NCBI RefSeq assembly: GCF_035222375.1
Contig: NW_026946366.1
Span: 2,790,001-2,854,000, forward strand
Origin: Podospora pseudocomata
Lineage: Eukaryota; Ascomycota; Sordariomycetes; Sordariales; Podosporaceae
Direction of reading: 5' to 3'
DNA: 64,000 bases
The translations under genes and the position numbers were made by a program. Positions 44,098 to 53,405 of the stretch are shown in pieces. Below the pieces are notes generated by a model. It searched no databases. It worked only from the letters and a program-made list of their open reading frames with translations, and was not told the origin of the DNA. Each line of letters starts with the position of its first letter. Position 1 is the stretch's first letter.

Positions 44098-45941
44098 ATG
44101 ACAGTCGGTCTCACCGAGGACCGTCTTGGGCCCGGTGCTGACGACGGGTCCGGCAGCTCCACCACCTCAGCAACCATCACCGCTACCGAACAAACACCCC
44201 TTCTCGCGTCCGACACATCCTCAGTCACCATCGCCCGTCACATCTCCCTTGAACGAGAGTCAACAGTCCATAATGAGCCCTCAGAGGAAGATGAACACCC
44301 TCCCCTGGGCTGGAAAAGAGGCACAGCCATCATCTTGTCCATGTGGGCTCTTATCTTCCTCCAAGCAGCCAACATGTCTGGCATCAGCACCACTCAATCT
44401 TCCATTGCTGAGGACCTGGATGCCTACCAAAACGCCATGTGGTTTACGTCTTCGTACATGATTAGCGTGTCCTCCACCGCTCCTCTTGTTGGTCGTCTGT
44501 CCATGATATTTTCGCCGGGGGTGATGGTGCTCATATGCTCGACGTGGTTTGCCATTGGGGCGGTTATTGTTTCGGTTGCGCCTACATTCGGGGTGTTTAT
44601 CCTAGGCAGAGTGTTGTGTGGTGTTGGGAGCGGTGGGATCATGACACTGTGTATGATCCTGGTCATCCAGCTCACCTCCAAGAAGAAAAGGGGGCTGTGG
44701 ATCGGACTAGTAAACGCGGGCTTCACCATAGGAGTCTCAACAGGCGCAGTGGTATTCGGTGCACTCCTCCCAGTCATAGGATGGGTAAGCTCCCCCTCCC
44801 CTATTCACCATCCCTTCCAGAACTAACCTTCCCCCTCCCCCAGCGCCTCCTCTTCGGATCTCAAGCCCCCCTCTCCTTCCTCGCCGGCCTGGGCGTATTC
44901 CTCAGCATCCCCCACCGCCCCTCCACTCACCACTCCCGCGACAAATCCCTCCTCACCAAACTCTCCAGCATCGACTACCTCGGCGCCCTCACCCTCACCG
45001 CCACCATCACCTCTCTGTTATACGCCCTCTCAACCTACACCCGTGCCCCCCTAGCTCTATCCCTCCTCTCCCTCTCCCTCTTCCTACTAATCGAATCCCG
45101 CCACCCCGACCCCATCATCCCCCTCCCCATCCTCTCCTCCCGCGGCGTCTTACTATCTTGCCTCTCCCAACTAGGCTTCATGGCCTCGCGGTGGACAGTC
45201 CTCTTCTACGCCCCCATCTTCATCCTGGCCGTCCGCGGCCTCTCCCCCGCCCTCGCCGGCTCCGTCCTCATCCCCACCAACCTCGGCTTCGGCATCGGGG
45301 GTCTGCTCGTAGGCTGGCTGCACATCAAGCGCTCCGGCTCCTTCTGGCTGCCCTGCCTCTTATCCCTCTTCATCTTTGGCTGCTCCCTCTTTGAACTCTC
45401 GTTCGTGAGCAACCACGAGACGAGATACGGGGTTTATATCGCCGTGGTCTTCATCAACGGGTTGTGTACCGGCGCAGCGGTGAACTACACGCTCGCTCAC
45501 CTGTTGCATCTCGCACCGGCAAAGGACCATTTTATCGTTACAGGTTTGCTGGCTACGTTTAGGGGTTTCGCGGGGAGTTTTGGGACGGGGATTGGGGGCG
45601 GGGTTTTCAACCGGGTTCTGAGAGGTAGTTTAACACGGGGCTTTCTGGAGCTGGGGCATGGGGAGTTGACGGAGCGGAGGGAGAAGTTGGTTACCGTTTT
45701 GGTGGGCAGTCCGGCCGCTGTCTGGCAAGAAGGGGTACTCAGCAAGATGGAACGGGGGGTTGCTGTGGGCGGGTATGAGATGGCGCTGAGAAAGTTGTAC
45801 ATGGGTGCCGCTGGGGTGACGGTGGTGGTGTTGATTTTGCAGTGGGCCACAGGCTGGAAGGGGGTGGAAGACGAGACAAAGACAGATGAGGAGGGGATTA
45901 GAGAGGCCGTGGTGGAGGCTGATCCCGCCATGGAGGCTTAA
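44098..45941 (+). CDS. MFS transporter, drug:H+ / vacuolar amino-acid type
   Basis: Two exons, join(44098..44784, 44844..45941), give 594 aa. The 59-nt intron (GTAAGC, CTAAC, CCCAG) lies inside a loop after VIGW. Residues 1-75 are hydrophilic and Ser/Thr-rich; the first membrane segment starts near 77 (ILSMWALIFLQAA). Visible family marks are LVGRLSMIF after the second segment, GRVLCGVGSGG in the fourth and a Gly-rich GFTIGVSTGAVVFG in the fifth. About 12-14 membrane segments can be counted. The pattern resembles fungal DHA2/Vba-type carriers, which move drugs or basic amino acids in exchange for protons. Substrate and membrane (plasma or vacuolar) are not decided by the sequence. Exon 2 begins extremely C-rich and switches to G-rich after about 45540. 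Confidence 0.88.
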
Positions 45942-47065
45942 ATCTAGAGTTGGTATATTTCCGTTAATTTAAGAAAAACGATGCAAGGAGTTCACGATAC
46001 AGTCTAGTCGGTTATAAGAATGACCATGTAGACCTGAACAATGGCCAAAGTCCTGTAAACGTACGTGCTTTTAATTCTTCACCAATATCACTATCACCCC
46101 TCTCTCATCTACATCTACTACCCCTCCCTCCCCCCCCTTCCCATCATCTTACACCCAAAGATACCCACCGCTCAAAATCCGATACCATCCCACCTTTCCT
46201 TATTCGGTTTTCCCTCTCATATGCATCACATACATTCCGTTCCGTCGTTCCTACCACCCCAGGAAATTATCTAGAGAACTAGGAAGAGTCATCCATTCGT
46301 ATCATTCGTCCATTTTCCCCTCCCCAAGTCCCAAACAAAACCCCATTATCCTTTTTTTGTTTTGTACTCCACCCACCCTCCGATCTAAAAATTTGCGTTT
46401 ATACCGAATATCAGGGCATGGTTGTTTCTGGTCCAGCTATATCTAGAGACATAGTAGAGGTCGAGAAGTACTGCGTGAAAATCCACAACTGTAAGTATGT
46501 CATTTTGGGTATGTATAGTTGGATATGTTGTGTGAATGCCGTGGCGAGATCAAATGGAAGAAAAGTGTGTTTGATGTCGGATTGTGGTGAAATAGGAGGC
46601 GGGGGGATTAGTCGAAAATCGAGGTGATCGTATCTTGAGTATAAAAGTATTCGGGAGAGGCAGTGATGGAAAAAGGAGGACGTGAAGTATTACGCTTCAC
46701 ACAGGTATGGGTGGTGGCGAGACAAAGATTGGCGCCCTGGTCCCTTGCTCCTCCCTTCAGCAAGACAACATGGGTCGCCTGTGAAGCGCCTTCACTCCAA
46801 GGGCAGGTTGGTCAATCCTGCCGTCATCACGAGTTCATCGAAGCAGAGAGTAGCTGGCTGCCATCTCTGCTAGTCGATAACCTAACTACACCGGCCGGCC
46901 GCCTGCCAGCCCTTTGTTGATCATTTCGCACCCGCGGTCTTGATATCTTACATCCTTCTAATCCGTCCTCGCTTTTGAACGCCGAGAAAGCCTGTGCCAT
47001 GTCGCACCAGGACTGGCTGGTCAGTGGACCAGTTCTTTGGAGATCACGTTCGAGGTAAAGGACTC
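45942..47065. other. Convergent intergenic region MFS / UBP3
   Basis: Pyrimidine-rich DNA near 46075-46360, otherwise nothing recognisable. Both 3' UTRs must lie here. Confidence 0.5.
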
Positions 47066-50000
47066 TCAAACGCGCTGGTAGAACAACAAGTAAGCAACCT
47101 TGTTGTCCTTGATGCTGTCCTTGTGCTGCTTAGGGGGCAGCTTCTGTCCGTTGATAGCCGGTGTGTTGACAACGCTACTCCACTTCTTGCCACCGGCCGC
47201 TTGCTTCCAGCCATCGTCGTCGCCGGTATCCTCATCATTCATGGCACCGAATCTGTTGCTACCAGTGCTGTCTTTTTGGTTACCAAAGCCAGACTTGGCC
47301 TGTTCTTCCTCGGCACCACCCTCAGCCACATCTTCGCTGCGCACACGGCGGATAACGGTGTCATCGATACGAATCCATTCTCGGCCATCCTGTCGGCGAA
47401 CATCTACTGTGTAATGACCGCCACTGGCATTCTTACCATGATGGTACACAACAGCCGTCAGCTTGTACCGAGGAACACCCTCGTGAACCGTGCTGTTGCG
47501 TTGAGAGCGAGACAGAACCTCTTGTGGGAATTCGAACTCGAGAGGATAGCCAATCTTCTTCCAGATCTTGACAGTACCACCTTGACCCTCGGCGTCGAAT
47601 TGGAAACGCTTGAGGTGCAAGATAAGAACAGGAGGAACCGATTCAATGAAGATCTGCTTAGTAGCCTTGACGTTCTTGCCGTGGGGCGAGTTGAAATCGC
47701 CGTGGAGTGTTTCCGGTCGAGTTAGACCCTTCAGGGCGTCAATGATGTTGCGAATCTCGGGCGCACCAATGTCAAGTTGCAGCGGCTCGTAAGGCTCCAG
47801 CGTGACCGAGGTCTTGTTGCCAGGAACACGCAGTTCAGAGCGCAACTTCCCACCGAAGATCTTGTTGATGGGTGAAGCGAGTGAATGGCCAGAAGACCGA
47901 GTAACAGCAGCGCGTTGACGTGGGCCAACCTCAAGCCAATCATCAGCGCCCTCGAGCGATCCGTCTGGCTTGGAAGTGGTGGGAGAAGACGGAGTTGAGT
48001 TCGGTGCGGTAGAAACTGCTGAAACAGGGGCAGTACGCATCACCTGGGCACACTCGTCGTGTAGACCTTCAAGAAGGAACCCAAGGAACTCTTGGGCGTC
48101 TTGTTGGTGACCACGCCTCATGCTGGCAAAGCGGGGAAGTTTGCGAATGGCTTCGTAAACAAACTCAGGGGTGAAAGACTCGCCATATTGCTCAAGCTCT
48201 TCCGGCTTCAGCCGTTTCTGGAGGAGGTCAGTTGACGTAGCAGAGTCGATAATCTTAAATTCGCGCATGAACATGATCCTGCACTTTTGCGTTAGTCAAC
48301 GCTAACTCAGACGGTCGTGTTGCAACTTACAGTGCATCGATCAAAGGCGTTTCGCTCTTGAAACTGTGAGTGGCCTTCTTGGACACTTGATCCAGAAAGT
48401 CGTAGAACGGAATGCAGAAAATCAAAACTTGAAGAACCTGCATTGCATCAGTATCAACTATTGTAGCTTGAGACCAGAGTCAACTCACAGAATTCATGTA
48501 ACACATATTTCCAGTGTTGACCAAGCCTCTGGGCTCAATAAAGGGCAGCTTGACAATACCAGTAGGACGGTAGGCCTGTAAAGCCTCGGCAAGAGAATTC
48601 GCCTTGGAGCTGGGGAAACTTCCAACGGCTCCAGATGCAACGGTAGAGACATCGGCAGCGTTGCCATTGGTGTGGACGCGAGGAGCTGCGGCAGTAGAAG
48701 CCACAGCAGAGGGAGCTGCACTGGGCTTTGCGAACAAAGCGGCCCAGGCCTTGGGTTTTGCAGGAGCTGGAGTTGGAGCTGGTGCGGCTTGGGCAGGAGC
48801 AGACTCAGTCTCGGACTTCTCGCCCATGCCATTCACCTGGCGAGCACCCTCGCCGGCCTCGGTCGACTTTTCGTCTTTGGTGGGAGCAACGGAAGTTTGC
48901 TGAACAGCTGTCTTCTCCATCGCTTGCAGCTCCTTTGGAGCAATCCTTGGAATTACTGGGAGAACGGGAACCGCAGGAACTGTGGGAAGTGCCGGGATAG
49001 CTGAGCGAGTAGCAGGCTTCACGGTCGTGCTGGGGCTGACTGCCACTGCGATGGATGCCTGGGTCGTTTGGGCAGAACTTGGCGTGGTTGGGGGTGTATC
49101 CTCTACCTGCTGCTCATGGGTGGACGGTGTCTCCGAACGAGCGGTGGCAGCCTCAGTTACTTCAGCCTTAACGGTGGTTTCCGCGTTAACAACTGGCTCC
49201 TCCTTAGGTTCTGTCTGCTCCGGTTGCTCTGGCTGCTGAGCCTCCGCCGGTTTCTCGAGAATCAGATTAGGAGTGCTAGAGACCGGGCGTCTTCTCCTCG
49301 ACTTTGGGGCACGAGCGGGGAATCCAGCTTCGGGATTGGAGAACCATGGCAGCTTTGACAATATCTTCTCAGATGGCGAGGTGATGGGGTGGACTTCAGA
49401 TGTTGCCGTGGTGGTTGCCATGTTGAACGGACGCTCCACCATAGAAGCTGCTGACGTCTCTACCACGACCTCTACTTGAGTCTCTACCGGGGCCTCTGCT
49501 TCAATCGCCGCTTCTTGTTGCTCAGGCTGAACCTCAGCAGGGGATTTGGCTTGCGAGGCAAGATAAGCCTCCTGGTTATACTCCTGCGGGAACGGCTGCT
49601 GCTGCTGCTGGGGCACAAAGGGTTGGAACTCTGGCTGAATAGGTGGTTGTGCTTCGTGGACGTGCAGTGGCTGAACCGGAGGCTGCACCTCGTGATTATG
49701 CAACGGCTGATGTGAAGCTGGAATAAACTCGCGGAAAGGGGGTATGGTTGAGGGGGCAATCGTCGTAGGAGGCGGAACGGCAAATGAATGGGTTGTTGAC
49801 GGGGTAAGCGGGGCAACGACCGGGGGCATAGCAGGAGGGGGCGGTTGGTATGGCGAAGACACAATCGGCGAGTGCTGGGCGGGTCTGCCATAGGGCTGGT
49901 GCAGAGGGACATACTGCTGCACAGCAGGCGGCGAACGAGTGTAAGGGGCGTGATTGTACTGGGGCGGAAGGTAAGGTTGCGGCATGGCGCCAGTATGATA

Positions 50001-50231
50001 CTGCTGGTAAGGCATGTAGTAGGGCTGGTTCGGCGGGTAGGGGTTCATGTACTGAGGCCCATGGCCGTACATGGAGGGGTTGACATGATGCTGGTGTTGC
50101 TGGTACTGGTAACCATGAGCAGGCCCATACTGGTGACGATTTCCACGGCGAGGAGGAGGCGGACCTCCTCCCATGTCGGCGCCTCCTTGCATCTGCTGCC
50201 CAGCCGGCAGATGCGCGCGATTGTTCATCAT
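47066..50231 (-). CDS. UBP3: Ubiquitin-specific protease, Ubp3/USP10 type
   Basis: Three exons, complement(join(47066..48278, 48331..48437, 48489..50231)), give 1020 aa. The introns are 51 and 52 nt. The start is uncertain: MMNNRAHLP at 50231 is the first ATG in frame, but the frame stays open upstream (through PIIDARAEPFEF) to a TAG near 50557 without an ATG, so a further 5' exon is possible. Residues 1-250 are rich in Pro/Gln/Tyr/His, then Ala/Pro/Thr-rich linkers follow. The catalytic domain begins at GLVNTGNMCYMNS with nucleophile Cys577 and continues QQDAQEFLGFLLEGLHDE, LHLKRFQFD, and the His box KNASGGHYTVDV, ending in VAYLLFYQRV. Ubp3 with cofactor Bre5 removes ubiquitin from COPII and other cargo and acts in ribophagy. 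The long disordered N-terminus is a plausible cofactor-binding region. Confidence 0.88.
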
Positions 50232-51224
50232 GCCGGCCTGGGTTGGGAGCTGTGGCGGCAGCTGCTCACTGAAGTGAGGGCCACCGCGGCGGACTGGGCG
50301 TATACCAGGTGGGAGCCCCGGTGAGGGCGGGATCTGGCGATGAAATTCGAAGGGTTCGGCGCGGGCGTCAATGATGGGCAACGTTGGGGGTGGGTTGGCG
50401 GCTGTTGCCGGGAGAGAGCGAGAGGCGAACTTGGAGCGGCGGGAACGAAATGCCCGACCTGTCTGACTTGGCAGTGTCGGAGCTGGCGGCAGTGGGTGGG
50501 TGGTGGTGGTGGTGCCGGTGCCGGTGCCGGTGCGCGTCGTTTGCTGGCGTGCGGTGCGCCGGTTCTAGGCAATCAAGACAAGTCGTTGTCAGTTCGGCCT
50601 CGACGGTTTCGATGAGTCGTTGCTCCGGCGGGTGCAGGGGGCCAGAGACACGGTGCGGCACATTGGACAGCGTGCTGCCAGGACGCGGGGGGACGGTACA
50701 GCACACGGGAAAGTGATGCTGGATGGATAGAGCCAACCTCTGGGTGAAAACCAGGTGTGAGGCCTTGCGTGGTGGTTGACAAAATTTAAACCGCCTCTTT
50801 TCGAGAAACCAAAGAAAGGGCCCAAAGCTAAGAGGCCTAGCCGACGCTCGGACTGACCCTAACCCTAAGGCAACGTCCGTTCGTTCAGGCCGCCTCGAGA
50901 CCCGCTGCGATTCTGCAGCCCCCCAGATCAGATCAACATGGCAATTCTCTTCAGACTGCAACAGAGTCTCGGAGAATTAATGCTATCTAATAATAATACA
51001 AGACATGTCCCAGTGTTGCAACCCCAGCATCGGAGTAAAAGACAACACAGATGGATCACCTCACTGAAACCCGCGCCAGAAAGGATAGTAGCAGGCAGTT
51101 GGCAGTCAAAGAAGAGTGTTGGAGAACTGAGTAAAAGGGTATCGATCTTCTAGATAATTCTAGAATTCAAAAAAACCCCACGCTTCTTTTTGTTGCTGTT
51201 GTTTTACAAACCCAGCAAGCACTT
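50232..51224. other. UBP3 upstream region and SAE2 3' flank
   Basis: From 50232 to about 50560 the UBP3 frame is still open, so this may be coding if an upstream exon exists. A (CCGGTG) repeat lies at about 50512-50533. A telomere-like motif is at 50856. The rest is gene-free. Confidence 0.45.
50856..50868. promoter_or_regulatory. Telomere-repeat-like motif ACCCTAACCCTAA
   Basis: Two CCCTAA units lie about 625 bases upstream of the UBP3 start codon. It is the longest of three such motifs in the window. Confidence 0.4.
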
Positions 51225-53405
51225 TCACTCATCTTTAAACATCCATTTCCCACCACCAACTTTCATGGCATCTCGCCACCGCTCCTCGATTTGCTTCCTC
51301 CCCCTCCTCGCTGCCTCTTCTCTGTTCTCTTCCATTTCCTGCGTCGTAGGCATATCAGGGTTCCAATACCCAGGGGGGGACGGTTGCCTCTGAAATCTCT
51401 CGCGATGCCGTCCAAACTGGTTTGCTATTTGCTGGCTCTTTGCTTTCATCCAAGTTTCCCGCCGTTCCTCACGTGTCATCTCGATTAGTTTATGGGCATG
51501 GGGTCCCAGGTACTCCTCCATCATTTGGACATCTGCCATGCGGGACAACACGCCGGGGCCTGTCGCGTTGAATTCAGACTCTGCAACGGCCCGGTAATGT
51601 CGACCGCAGCAGTTGTAGTCATTGCACCCTGTCAACTCGGCCCGGTCAGCCTTGCCACGCACGACTTCGTTGAAGGCATGTTTGTGACCGTTGTTGAACT
51701 TGGGGTTTACTTTGAAATCCTCAAGTCTCAGCTGTCCCAATGGCTTATCTCGAAGCCGACGTGGTTTGGGTCTGGACGTTCTGTCGTTGGCCTGCCTCGG
51801 CCGTGAAACAGTTGATGGTGATTCTATGCCCCCGTGAACTGGATGGAGATGTCTGAGAGGAGTGACCTCGGATTCTAGTGAGGCCTTGTCGAGAAGTGAT
51901 TGGAGTCTTCCAGCAGCCTTCTTGGGCGGCTTGGTTGGCCGCCATGGTTCAAATTCTTCGTCAGACCCATCCTCGGCGACTTCGGCAACTTCATAATCCA
52001 GGTTTCGATGAGTGTTTTGAGCTGTCCTCTGCTTGCGTGAGGTGTCCGAAACCTCCGACATGCTTTGTTGGGCTAGTTCAACACTCTCTGCAATAAACAG
52101 GGTCGGTTTCGGTGCGGTTGATGGGTTCCCGGCTGTCGTTCTCGGATACAGCAGTCTGGAGGTTTGATCGGGTTGCGGAGTGCCATCATCGTCCTCACGA
52201 AGAGTTTGGCGCCAGATTTCACGTTGCTTTCTGGGTGTCGGCATGCCCCTAGAACCCTCGTCCAGGTCAATGCTTTCATGGGGGGCAAAGACAGCTGCTT
52301 CACCCATCACTACCGGGTCGGAACTGACTTCGGTTTTGATCTTGCGAGGTGGAGGAGGCATGTTGTTGTTGTTGTTGTTGTTGTTGCTATCGGACGCGTG
52401 TTTCCGCTTACGCAGACTGCGCTCAGAAACAACAATCGGGCCATCAGACGAAGGTTCTTCTTTGACCCTGATAGGACTGGCCTCCCGTTTGCAAGGTGGT
52501 AACGGTGGGAGCTCAGGCGCCTCCGTGGGTTGGTCTGGATCATCAGATGCACCATCCTCAGCAGATGGACCTTGCTGGATACTGACTATTCTCCCTCGTC
52601 TGTGGGGCTCGTTAAAAGCCGGAGTAGGGTGTCTCATGGTATAATCTGCTTCGTTCAGTCTGGGCCCAGGGGAGAGATGCGACAACGAGTCCGTGTTGAG
52701 CCCTAAATCGCTTGGTGATTCACGGGACTCATATATAATCGCCCGCTCCGCACCAGTCCCCTCTGCATGGTGTCGAGTATTCGCATCTTGCTGCTTCAGT
52801 CTTGTTTCCAGCTTGTTAATCTTCCTCTCCAAGGCATCGGCATACGTGATCCACGTGTCTCTCTCCTCTCGTGCAGCTTTTGACACCTCCCTTGCAGTAT
52901 CGTAACTCTCCTGCACCTTCTTGAGTCGTTCCTCCACCTGCTCCTTCTTCTTCCAAAGTTTGCCATAATTCTTTTCCCAGTCCGGGTTCTCGATGTCGCC
53001 CGATGATGAAACCATACTCGGCGCGCGGATCGTTCTGTTAGGGGAAAATTCCCCGAGGACTCGTCGGACCGTGGTGTTGACATCGTACTTGGCTGGTAAT
53101 ATCGGTGGCTTGGTGTGCTTCTGTCGCAGCTGCTCCAGCTCTTGGCGGAGAGATCGATTCTCTTGTTCAAGAACCTCGGCCCTAGAGGCAGCATCTTTGA
53201 GCTGCTGCAGTTCATTTTCAAAAGTTGCATTCCGTCTATCTTCTCTTTGTCGAACCTCTGGCAAAACCATATTGTTAGTTGTCTGGACGAGAAACCGGGC
53301 ATGGAAACTCTTACCGGCCTCAATGTCACGGCCAATTGTGTCGCACACAGACTCTAGCGCAGCAATCAAAGCTGGCCGCCCCTTCCGTTTCCAAGATTCC
53401 GTCAT
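51225..53405 (-). CDS. SAE2: Sae2/Ctp1/CtIP-family DNA-end resection factor
   Basis: Two exons, complement(join(51225..53257, 53315..53405)), give 707 aa. The start (MTESWKRKG) is the ATG at 53405. The 57-nt intron has GTAAGA, an ACTAAC branch site and TGCCAG but no stop and a length divisible by three, so retention would add 19 residues. After splicing, residues 31-80 form a coiled coil (ENELQQL, LEQENRSLRQEL), fitting the tetramerising N-terminus of CtIP/Ctp1. The middle is long and disordered, with an Asn run (N9) and many S/T-P sites. The C-terminal about 160 residues match the SAE2 domain: LRLEDFKVNP, GCNDYNCCGRHY, a QFGRHRERF segment and SPPGYWNPD. The family activates the Mre11-Rad50-Nbs1 nuclease to start resection of DNA breaks in S phase and meiosis. 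An ACGCGT box lies about 140 bp upstream. Confidence 0.88.
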   Translation of the reverse strand: MTESWKRKGRPALIAALESVCDTIGRDIEAGKSFHARFLVQTTNNMVLPEVRQREDRRNATFENELQQLKDAASRAEVLEQENRSLRQELEQLRQKHTKPPILPAKYDVNTTVRRVLGEFSPNRTIRAPSMVSSSGDIENPDWEKNYGKLWKKKEQVEERLKKVQESYDTAREVSKAAREERDTWITYADALERKINKLETRLKQQDANTRHHAEGTGAERAIIYESRESPSDLGLNTDSLSHLSPGPRLNEADYTMRHPTPAFNEPHRRGRIVSIQQGPSAEDGASDDPDQPTEAPELPPLPPCKREASPIRVKEEPSSDGPIVVSERSLRKRKHASDSNNNNNNNNMPPPPRKIKTEVSSDPVVMGEAAVFAPHESIDLDEGSRGMPTPRKQREIWRQTLREDDDGTPQPDQTSRLLYPRTTAGNPSTAPKPTLFIAESVELAQQSMSEVSDTSRKQRTAQNTHRNLDYEVAEVAEDGSDEEFEPWRPTKPPKKAAGRLQSLLDKASLESEVTPLRHLHPVHGGIESPSTVSRPRQANDRTSRPKPRRLRDKPLGQLRLEDFKVNPKFNNGHKHAFNEVVRGKADRAELTGCNDYNCCGRHYRAVAESEFNATGPGVLSRMADVQMMEEYLGPHAHKLIEMTREERRETWMKAKSQQIANQFGRHRERFQRQPSPPGYWNPDMPTTQEMEENREEAARRGRKQIEERWRDAMKVGGGKWMFKDE

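Noticed and set aside
50368-50961. Open frame of about 197 codons upstream of UBP3 on the - strand
   Set aside because: His/Pro low-complexity sequence in a different frame from UBP3. It is more likely 5' UTR or promoter DNA.
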